Of a stretch of 9,258 nt of DNA, positions 4,654-9,258 are shown one piece after another. A model generated the notes under the pieces. That model did not search any database. It saw nothing but the letters and a program-made list of their open reading frames with translations, and was not told the DNA's origin. The translations under genes and the position numbers were made by a program. Source of the DNA: Streptomyces novaecaesareae (GTDB lineage: Bacteria > Actinomycetota > Actinomycetes > Streptomycetales > Streptomycetaceae); assembly GCF_000716875.1 (NCBI RefSeq), contig NZ_JNWQ01000142.1, positions 1 to 9,258 on the forward strand, in the 5' to 3' direction. Numbering within the stretch: the stretch's first letter is position 1; every line of letters starts with the position of its first letter.

Positions 4654-6069
4654 GTGCAAGCAGCAGGCGATACGAGCAGACCGGACCCCGAGCGGCCCTC
4701 CCGGCGCCGGGGCAAGGGCTCCCGGCGCGCGGCCAAACGGGCCATCTGGCCCCGCACGGCGTGGGAGCTGATCAAGGACACCACCAACACCTGCGTCGAG
4801 TACCGGGTGACCGGGCTGGCGGCGGAGGCGGCCTTCTTCACCTTGCTGTCGATCCCGCCGCTGTTGCTCGGGCTGGCCGGCACCCTCGGCTACCTGGACG
4901 AGTTCGTCGGCGAGGGCACCATCGCCGGGTTCAAGAAGAGCATCCTCTCGGCCTCCGGGACGGTGCTGTCGGACTCCTCCGTCAAGGAGGTCGTGGTCCC
5001 GCTGCTGGACGGGGTGTTCGACCGCACCCGGCCCGACCTCGTCTCGATCGGTTTCCTGCTGTCCCTGTGGTCCGGCTCCAGGGCCCTCTACATCTTCATC
5101 GACACCATCACCGTCATGTACGGGCTCGACGGCAAGCGGGGCATCGTCAAGACCCGGCTGATGTCGCTCGGCCTCTACTTCGGCGCGCTGGTGATCGGCT
5201 CGCTGGTGCTGCCGCTGCTGATTCTCGGGCCGGGGCTGCTGGAGAACGCGGTACCGGGGTCGGCCGGGCTGATCGGCGCCCTCTACTGGCCGGTCGCGAT
5301 CGCGCTGCTGACCGTGTCGCTGACCACCCTCTACCACTTGGCCGTGCCGGTCTCGACCCCGTGGCGCGAGGACATCCCCGGCGCCCTGGTCGCCCTGGTG
5401 GTGCTGGTCTTCTGCAGCGTCGGACTGCGGGTCTACCTGGTCAGCTCGGTCGAGGGCCCCTCGGTGTACGGCTCGCTGGCGGCGCCGGTGGCCGTACTGC
5501 TGTGGATCTTCGTGGTGGCGCTCGCGGTGCTCATCGGCGCCGCGATGAACGCCGCGATAGACCGCCGCTGGCCCACCCTGGAGACGGCCGACGCGCGCGC
5601 CGAGAACGAGCGGGCCCATGAGGAGGCCGCAGCCGCCGTGGTCCGCGAGGTCGCCGCCCGGCGGGCCGTGGAACGGGCCCGGCGGGCCCGCGTACTCGAG
5701 CTCGCCGAGGGCGTCGAGGAGGAGTGGGGCGAGGACGAGGGCGAGGACGTCGACGTGCCGTCCGAGTACCCGGAGCGGTGGGCCGACGTGCTGGCCGCCG
5801 AGAACGTGCGTGGCCGCCTCACCGCCCGCGGCGGGCCGCACCACCGGCCCGCCCCGCCGCCGCCGGACAGCGACCGGCCGACCGGGCCGCCGTCGGGGTC
5901 CGAGGGGTCGTCGGGGCCTGCGGGGCCGTCGCCGGTGCCGCCGGGGTTGTCGGGGCCTGCAGGGCCTGTCGGGCCGTCGCCGGTGCCGCCGGGGCTCTCG
6001 GGGCCTCCCGGGCAACCGGCGCCGGGGTACCCGCCGCGGCCGCCCCGGCCGCCGTGGGAGCAGCGGTAG
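4654..6069 (+). CDS. YihY/virulence factor BrkB family integral membrane protein with Pro/Gly-rich tail
   Basis: A 471-residue inner-membrane protein of the YihY/BrkB family, whose biochemical function is not firmly known (once annotated as RNase BN, which is wrong for the family). After a basic N-terminus (14-35) comes the family-typical segment AAEAAFFTLLSIPPLLLGLAG (56-76). Hydrophobic segments lie near 57-80, 130-156, 168-194, 207-230, 242-263 and 273-298, six in all as expected. The cytoplasmic C-terminus has a charged Ala/Glu/Arg helix (311-350, possible coiled coil), an acidic patch (353-370) and a Pro/Gly/Ser tail (392-471) with a duplicated 16-residue unit. The GTG start was preferred over an ATG at 4477 because the extra 59 codons are repeat-derived and Arg-rich, and because a -10 element sits 7 nt upstream. 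It is divergent from the sulfur operon and ends at a strong hairpin. Family call secure; start moderately so. Confidence 0.88.
   Translation: MQAAGDTSRPDPERPSRRRGKGSRRAAKRAIWPRTAWELIKDTTNTCVEYRVTGLAAEAAFFTLLSIPPLLLGLAGTLGYLDEFVGEGTIAGFKKSILSASGTVLSDSSVKEVVVPLLDGVFDRTRPDLVSIGFLLSLWSGSRALYIFIDTITVMYGLDGKRGIVKTRLMSLGLYFGALVIGSLVLPLLILGPGLLENAVPGSAGLIGALYWPVAIALLTVSLTTLYHLAVPVSTPWREDIPGALVALVVLVFCSVGLRVYLVSSVEGPSVYGSLAAPVAVLLWIFVVALAVLIGAAMNAAIDRRWPTLETADARAENERAHEEAAAAVVREVAARRAVERARRARVLELAEGVEEEWGEDEGEDVDVPSEYPERWADVLAAENVRGRLTARGGPHHRPAPPPPDSDRPTGPPSGSEGSSGPAGPSPVPPGLSGPAGPVGPSPVPPGLSGPPGQPAPGYPPRPPRPPWEQR
5923..5994 (+). repeat. 48-bp spaced direct repeat in the YihY/BrkB tail
   Basis: The 24-base blocks at 5923-5946 and 5971-5994 are identical and 48 bp apart; similarity continues on both sides. 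They encode two copies of GPSPVPPGLSGP, giving a collagen-like G-P-rich tail. The repeat period is a multiple of three, so expansion or loss keeps the frame. Confidence 0.8.
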
Positions 6070-6090
6070 GTTGCGGAGAACACACGGAGA

Positions 6091-6120
6091 GGGCCTCTCC
6101 CGCGGGTGCGGGAGAGGCCC
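6091..6120. terminator. Bidirectional hairpin terminator between convergent genes
   Basis: A perfect 13-bp stem (arm GGGCCTCTCCCGC at 6091-6103, partner at 6108-6120) closes a GGGT loop. It begins 21 bp after the YihY/BrkB stop and lies 35 bp beyond the stop of the convergent SEDS gene, so it can serve both. There is no U-tract on either side, which is common in streptomycetes. Confidence 0.8.
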
Positions 6121-6155
6121 TGTCTGCTGTGCGGCGGCTGTGCCGTGCCGGACGG

Positions 6156-7817
6156 TCAGGTGGCCGACGGGTGCGGGGGGTGGCCGTACTGCGGTGCGGC
6201 GGGGGTGTGCCCGAACGAGGGGCGCAGCTCGGTGGGGGCGGACGGATCCGATGCCGGCGGTGTGAAGGGCTGCGGGTCGGCGGGAGTCGGGGCGGTGGGC
6301 GCCGTCGGGGTCGGGGTCTGCGTCGGGCCCGTGGGGGTCGGGCCCGTGGGCGTCGGGCTCGCGGGCGTCGGGTCGGCCGTTGTCGCCGGGCGGGGCTGGG
6401 CCTGGGACTGGGCCTGGACCGGGAGCGGCTCGGGGGAGGGCTGGGCCGGCTCCAGGGCGGTCCGTCCGGAGGAGTCGCTCAGCTTGATCAACAGCGCGAC
6501 CATCAGCCAGTTCGCCAGCAGCGACGAACCACCGGCCGCCAGGAACGGCAGCGCCTTGCCGGTCAGCGGGACCAGCCCGCTCACCCCGCCCACGACCACG
6601 AAGACCTGGAGCGCCAGCGCCGCCGCCAGCCCGGTGGCGAGCAGCTTGCCGAACGGGTCGGTCAGGCCGACGGCGGTGCGCAGGCCGCGCTGGATCAGCA
6701 GCACGTAGACCAGCAGTACGGCCGTCACCCCGGCCAGGCCCAGCTCCTCGCCGATCGTGGTGAAGATGAAGTCGCTGCGCCCGGCGAAGCCGATCAGCCA
6801 GGGCCGGCCCGAGCCCAGGCCGGTCCCGGTCATGCCCCCGGTGCCGAGGCTGAACAGCGCCTCGGCGGGCTGCTCGGAGATCGCCTTGTCGTGCACCGGC
6901 TTGTAGTAGTCCAGCGGGTGCAGCCAGGCCTCGACGCGGCCGTGCACGTGCGGCTCCACGGTGCCGACCACCGCCGCGCCGCCGACCGCCATCAGCAGGC
7001 CGAGCACCACCCAGCTGGTGCGCTCGGTCGCCACGTACAGCATCACGATGAAGACGCCGAAGAAGATCAGCGAGGTGCCCAGGTCGCGCTCGAAGATCAG
7101 CACCAGCAGGCTGACCACCCAGATCGCCAGGACCGGCCCGGCGTGCCGGCCGCGCGGCAGGGTCATCCCCCAGACCTTGCGGCCGGCCAGTGCGAGCGCG
7201 TCCCGGGAGGCCATCAGGTAGCCCGCGAAGAAGATCGTGATCGCGACCTTCACGAACTCGTCCGGCTCGAAGGAGAGCCCGCCCAGCTTGATCCAGCGCT
7301 TGGCGCCGAAGCTGTCGCCCGGGGAGGCCACCGGCGCGGCCAGCAGGATCAGCGCGCCCGCCATCAACAGGTAGACGTAGCGCTGGAAGAAGCGGTGGTG
7401 CTTGACGAAGACGATCAGCGCGATCGCCGCCGCCACCGAGATGAACACCCACATCAGCTGGGAGGGCGCGGCCGGCAGCTTCTGGTAGTCGCCCTTGGCG
7501 GCGTGCGCGGCCTTGTAGCTGATGTCCAGCCGGTCCAGCAGCATCAGCCCGAAGCCGGTCAGGAACACGCCCAGCGGCAGGATCAGCGGGTCCGCGTACG
7601 GCGCGAACCGGCGCACCGCCAGATGTGCCGCCCCGGCCAGGGCGCCCAGCGCCAGGCCGTGCACCAGCAGCCCGGGCGGCATCTTGCCGGTCAGCGCCAG
7701 GTCGGCGTCGATGTGTCCGGCCAGACAGACGGCCACCGCGAGCGCCAACAGGCCCAGCTCGATGTTGCGGTGGCGCGTGGCCAGCCGGCGGCCCTCGCCG
7801 CGTGCAGTGCTTCGCAC
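6156..7817 (-). CDS. SEDS-family (FtsW/RodA/SpoVE) peptidoglycan polymerase with Pro/Thr-rich tail
   Basis: Polytopic membrane protein of the SEDS family, glycosyltransferases that polymerise lipid II during elongation, division or sporulation, usually with a class B penicillin-binding protein. It has 553 residues with about ten to twelve hydrophobic segments. Diagnostic motifs: FGAKRWIKLGGLSFEPDEF (170-188), GTGGMTGTGLGSG (325-337), RSDFIFTTIGEELG (347-360, with the conserved Asp349) and GLVPLTGKALPFLAAGGSS (414-432). Residues ~449-553 are a cytoplasmic low-complexity tail rich in Pro, Thr, Ala and Gln, longer than in typical FtsW or RodA. The GTG at 7817 was chosen for AAGGGGA 9 nt upstream; a GTG at 7838 would add seven residues but has no ribosome site. 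No penicillin-binding protein gene adjoins it here. Family call is secure; which paralogue (elongation, division, sporulation) is not. Confidence 0.92.
   Translation of the reverse strand: MRSTARGEGRRLATRHRNIELGLLALAVAVCLAGHIDADLALTGKMPPGLLVHGLALGALAGAAHLAVRRFAPYADPLILPLGVFLTGFGLMLLDRLDISYKAAHAAKGDYQKLPAAPSQLMWVFISVAAAIALIVFVKHHRFFQRYVYLLMAGALILLAAPVASPGDSFGAKRWIKLGGLSFEPDEFVKVAITIFFAGYLMASRDALALAGRKVWGMTLPRGRHAGPVLAIWVVSLLVLIFERDLGTSLIFFGVFIVMLYVATERTSWVVLGLLMAVGGAAVVGTVEPHVHGRVEAWLHPLDYYKPVHDKAISEQPAEALFSLGTGGMTGTGLGSGRPWLIGFAGRSDFIFTTIGEELGLAGVTAVLLVYVLLIQRGLRTAVGLTDPFGKLLATGLAAALALQVFVVVGGVSGLVPLTGKALPFLAAGGSSLLANWLMVALLIKLSDSSGRTALEPAQPSPEPLPVQAQSQAQPRPATTADPTPASPTPTGPTPTGPTQTPTPTAPTAPTPADPQPFTPPASDPSAPTELRPSFGHTPAAPQYGHPPHPSAT
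6322..6366. repeat. 15-bp tandem repeats in the SEDS protein tail
   Basis: Three consecutive units at 6322-6336, 6337-6351 and 6352-6366 have the form GTCGGGCCCGTGGGS, the third with two changes; a partial fourth (GTCGGG) follows. On the coding strand they give Thr-Pro-Thr-Gly-Pro repeats. Frame is kept, so copy number could vary between strains. Confidence 0.75.
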
Positions 7818-7902
7818 CTCTTGTCGTCCCCTTGTCACCCACGTGGCGGGTATCGCCGTCGGGCATCCTGCCAGACGTTTGTGTCTTCGCCGTGGTTGCG
7901 AA

Positions 7903-7915
7903 CGGAGCGGCTCCG
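7903..7915. promoter_or_regulatory. Palindrome CGGAGC-G-GCTCCG
   Basis: Six-base perfect arms around one central base, about 85-100 bp upstream of the SEDS start. It may be an operator half of the neighbouring cluster, or a chance GC palindrome. Confidence 0.35.
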
Positions 7916-7924
7916 AGACCGGAA

Positions 7925-7940
7925 CTTTGCCTGGGCAAAG
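7925..7940. promoter_or_regulatory. Palindrome CTTTGCC-TG-GGCAAAG, candidate operator
   Basis: Seven-base perfect arms with a 2-bp centre, in an island unusually rich in A and T for this GC-rich DNA. It overlaps the first copy of the AAAGCTTTGTT repeat and another perfect 10-bp palindrome, CAAAGCTTTG (7936-7945). A dimeric regulator is the natural reading; I cannot name one. Confidence 0.5.
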
Positions 7941-7968
7941 CTTTGTTGGCGGCAGGTAAAGCTTTGTT
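7937..7968. repeat. Two AAAGCTTTGTT direct repeats 21 bp apart
   Basis: The 11-base sequence AAAGCTTTGTT occurs at 7937-7947 and 7958-7968, with further similarity before each copy (GGGC and AGGT) and after. The 21-bp spacing is two helical turns, so the copies face the same side of the DNA, as in cooperative operator pairs. Confidence 0.6.
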
Positions 7969-8094
7969 CAGGCCCGGGTATAGAGGCGGGCCCCGGCTGC
8001 GGCGGGCCGGTGGCGCGGCGGCATCATGGCCGGGCGCCGCGGCCTCCGCCGGGGCGCCCGCCGTGCGCTTCGCCGGCGGTGGTGCGGACGAGGT

Positions 8095-8113
8095 CCGCCG
8101 CCCTGGGCGGCGG
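8095..8113 (+). other. GC hairpin in the putative ctaG 5' leader
   Basis: CCGCCGCCC (8095-8103) and GGGCGGCGG (8105-8113) are perfect complements around one base; in RNA it would form an 8-bp stem with a 3-nt loop. It lies 48 bp before the ctaG ATG and has no U-tract. It could be a leader-RNA structure or simply GC-rich noise. Confidence 0.4.
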
Positions 8114-8116
8114 CGG

Positions 8117-8160
8117 GTTCGAGCGAGGTTCGAGCGGGGTGCGAGCGAGGTGAGCGAACG
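8117..8160 (+). repeat. 11-bp tandem repeats carrying the ctaG ribosome binding site
   Basis: Units GTTCGAGCGAG (8117-8127), GTTCGAGCGGG (8128-8138), GTGCGAGCGAG (8139-8149) and a diverged fourth copy (8150-8160) run head to tail up to the start codon. The Shine-Dalgarno GAGGTGA (8147-8153) is created at the junction of units 3 and 4, 8 nt before ATG. The period is not a multiple of three, which supports a noncoding role and the ATG at 8162 as start. Confidence 0.65.
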
Positions 8161-8161
8161 G

Positions 8162-9169
8162 ATGAACGGCGCGGTGGACGGCGCGGTCTCCGTGCTCGCG
8201 TACCACGGGCCGCCGCCGTGGCAGTGGTCCGACCTGGCCACCTCCTGGACGGCCGAACCGCTGGTGCTCACCCTCTCGGTGCTGCTCGGCGCCTGGTACC
8301 TGGCCGCGGTGCGCACCGTCCACCGGTCCGGCGGCGAACGCTGGCAGCCCACCCGCACCGCCGCCTTCCTCGGCGGACTGCTGCTGTGGATCTGGTGCAC
8401 CTGCTCCGGCCTCGGCGTGTACGAGCGGATCCTCTTCGCCGACCGTGCCGTACAGGTCGTGCTGCTGCTGATGGTCGTCCCGCTGCTGCTCGCGCTCGGC
8501 GCGCCCGTCTCGCTGCTGGTCGCGGCCGCGCCGCCGGCCCGGCGGGAGCGGATCCTGCGGGCGCTGCGCAGCCGGCCGTCCAAGGTGCTGATGTTCCCGG
8601 CCGTCTCGACCGCGCTGCTGATGGCGCCGCCGTGGCTGCTCTACTTCACGCCCTGGTACGAGGAGTCGGTGTCCAGCGCGTTCGGCAACGTGCTGCTGCA
8701 CCTGGTGCTGGTGCTGCTCGGCCTCGCCTACTTCTGGCCGCGGCTGCAGCTCGACCCGGTCGGGCACGAGTACCCGCACCTGGTCGGGTTGTTCATCACC
8801 TTCGCCGAGGTGATCTTCGACGCGGGGCTCGGGATCGTGCTGATCTACGGCGGCCACCTGGTCGCCGAGCACTACTACGTGGCGCTCGGGCGGCCGTGGG
8901 GGCCGAGCCTGGCGCAGGACCAGACCTGGGGCGGCAACGCGTTCTGGGTCCTGGGGGACCTGGTCGGGCTGCCCTTCCTGGCCGCGCTGGTGCGGCGGAT
9001 GGTGGTGCAGGGGCGGGAGGAGATCAAGGCCGTGGACGCCGAGCTGGACGCCCGCTTCGAGGCGGCGGCCGCGGAGGCGCGAGCCGAGGGGCGGGCCGAG
9101 GAGGAGGAGACGGGGATGCGGCCGTGGTGGCTGGACGACCCGAACCTCAAGCACCGGTACGGGGGGTAG
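8162..9169 (+). CDS. ctaG: CtaG-type cytochrome c oxidase assembly membrane protein (caa3_CtaG family)
   Basis: A 335-residue membrane protein of the caa3-type CtaG family (as in Bacillus CtaG), unrelated to the Cox11-type CtaG; members are needed to build active heme-copper oxidase, probably in copper delivery. Hydrophobic segments lie near 32-51, 67-84, 97-120, 144-161, 174-192, 207-229 and 263-280, seven in total. Conserved features include LLLWIWCTCSGLGVYERILFADR (73-95), His180, LGLAYFWPRLQLDP (186-199) and FAEVIFDAGLGI (214-225). A charged Glu/Ala/Arg cytoplasmic helix (284-317) and a short WWLDDPN tail (322-328) follow, a tail I associate with streptomycete homologues. The ATG at 8162 has an excellent GAGGTGA site 8 nt upstream; an in-frame GTG at 8150 is possible but lacks one. 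It is divergent from the SEDS gene. No terminator is seen in the 36 bp left before the adapter. Confidence 0.9.
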   Translation: MNGAVDGAVSVLAYHGPPPWQWSDLATSWTAEPLVLTLSVLLGAWYLAAVRTVHRSGGERWQPTRTAAFLGGLLLWIWCTCSGLGVYERILFADRAVQVVLLLMVVPLLLALGAPVSLLVAAAPPARRERILRALRSRPSKVLMFPAVSTALLMAPPWLLYFTPWYEESVSSAFGNVLLHLVLVLLGLAYFWPRLQLDPVGHEYPHLVGLFITFAEVIFDAGLGIVLIYGGHLVAEHYYVALGRPWGPSLAQDQTWGGNAFWVLGDLVGLPFLAALVRRMVVQGREEIKAVDAELDARFEAAAAEARAEGRAEEEETGMRPWWLDDPNLKHRYGG

Positions 9170-9205
9170 GCGGGGGCTTCGGGGCCGCTGTGGGGCGTCG
9201 TGGGG

Positions 9206-9258
9206 CTGTCTCTTATACACATCTCCGAGCCCACGAGACAGGCAGAAATCTCGTATGC
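9206..9258. other. Illumina Nextera (Tn5) adapter contamination, not genomic
   Basis: The 19-base Tn5 mosaic end CTGTCTCTTATACACATCT occupies 9206-9224, followed by the Nextera read-2 tail CCGAGCCCACGAGAC (9225-9239), an 8-base index AGGCAGAA (9240-9247, identical to the i7 index I recall as N703) and the start of the P7 sequence ATCTCGTATGC (9248-9258). This is the exact order of a read-through adapter, so the contig end is artefactual. Minus-strand ORFs starting here give the known adapter-derived peptides MYKRQ and MGSEMCIRDS. Confidence 0.99.

Larger units (their letters stand above)
7818..8161. promoter_or_regulatory. Divergent intergenic region between the SEDS gene and ctaG
   Basis: About 340 bp without a credible gene; reading frames crossing it are Arg/Gly/Pro-rich and look like noise. 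It holds two palindromes (7903-7915 and 7925-7940), a 21-bp-spaced direct repeat (7937-7968), a TATAGA hexamer at 7979-7984 that could be a weak -10 for ctaG, a GC hairpin (8095-8113) and 11-bp repeats running into the ctaG ribosome site. GGAAC at 7921-7925 followed 19 nt later by GTT resembles an ECF-sigma-type promoter, but the match is short. Neither transcription start can be fixed with confidence. Confidence 0.5.

Noticed and set aside
7921..7947. Firm ECF-sigma promoter (GGAAC...GTT)
   Set aside because: Only two short blocks match and the spacing is at the edge of what is seen; kept as a remark, not as a called promoter.
5724..8153. 809-codon plus-strand ORF opposite the SEDS gene
   Set aside because: Gln/Arg/Gly-rich composition and no motifs; it is the antisense shadow of the SEDS gene.
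8026..8160. Possible upstream ORF from ATG at 8026 ahead of ctaG
   Set aside because: Product is almost all Arg, Gly and Pro, there is no ribosome site, and it runs through the GC hairpin and the 11-bp repeats.
4618..8583. Very long minus-strand ORF (1321 codons) crossing several genes
   Set aside because: Its product is Arg/Pro/Gly-rich, lacks motifs and runs through the real YihY/BrkB, SEDS and intergenic regions; a GC-driven open frame.
9206..9224. Tn5/IS50 mosaic end as evidence of a natural transposon
   Set aside because: It is followed directly by synthetic read-2 tail, index and P7 sequence, so it is library-preparation DNA.
8875..9234. Minus-strand ORFs starting MGSEMCIRDS and MYKRQ
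   Set aside because: Their start codons lie in the sequencing adapter and their remainder is antisense to ctaG.

Overview
The window looks like an actinobacterial, most probably streptomycete (Streptomyces or Kitasatospora), contig. It is very GC-rich, codons end mostly in G or C, GTG starts are common, and gene content matches the assimilatory sulfate-reduction locus of Streptomycetaceae. I cannot name a species. The last 53 bases (9206-9258) are not genome: they are an Illumina Nextera/Tn5 read-through adapter with an index, so the biological sequence ends at 9205. The left end cuts cysD a few bases before its expected stop.

Layout. (1) 1-4429, minus strand: a compact sulfate-assimilation operon, read from high to low coordinates. 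It starts with a 27-codon leader peptide of the actinobacterial HVDL...SAxC type, then a C-rich untranslated leader, then sir (ferredoxin-type sulfite reductase), a 60-residue four-cysteine protein, cysH (APS/PAPS reductase), cysC (APS kinase) and cysD (ATP sulfurylase small subunit); cysN would be expected just outside. Three of the four structural junctions overlap, implying translational coupling. CysD (with CysN) makes APS, CysC can phosphorylate it to PAPS, CysH reduces APS or PAPS to sulfite, and Sir reduces sulfite to sulfide for cysteine synthesis. (2) 4430-4653: a divergent promoter region with three 24-bp direct repeats. (3) 4654-6069, plus strand: a YihY/BrkB-family membrane protein with a probable leaderless GTG start and a Pro/Gly-rich tail. 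(4) 6091-6120: a strong perfect hairpin between convergent genes. (5) 6156-7817, minus strand: a SEDS-family (FtsW/RodA/SpoVE) protein with a Pro/Thr-rich tail. (6) 7818-8161: a divergent intergenic region unusually rich in symmetric and repeated elements. (7) 8162-9169, plus strand: a caa3-type CtaG cytochrome c oxidase assembly membrane protein.

I see no phage, transposon, CRISPR array, tRNA, rRNA or defence system. The most interesting signals are the leader-peptide and C-rich-leader arrangement of the sulfur operon (a candidate cysteine-responsive, possibly Rho-dependent attenuator), a CysH whose usual CxxC iron-sulfur motif reads CX4C, an APS kinase with alanine where the E. coli enzyme has its phosphorylated serine, and a conspicuous cluster of palindromes and direct repeats upstream of ctaG.
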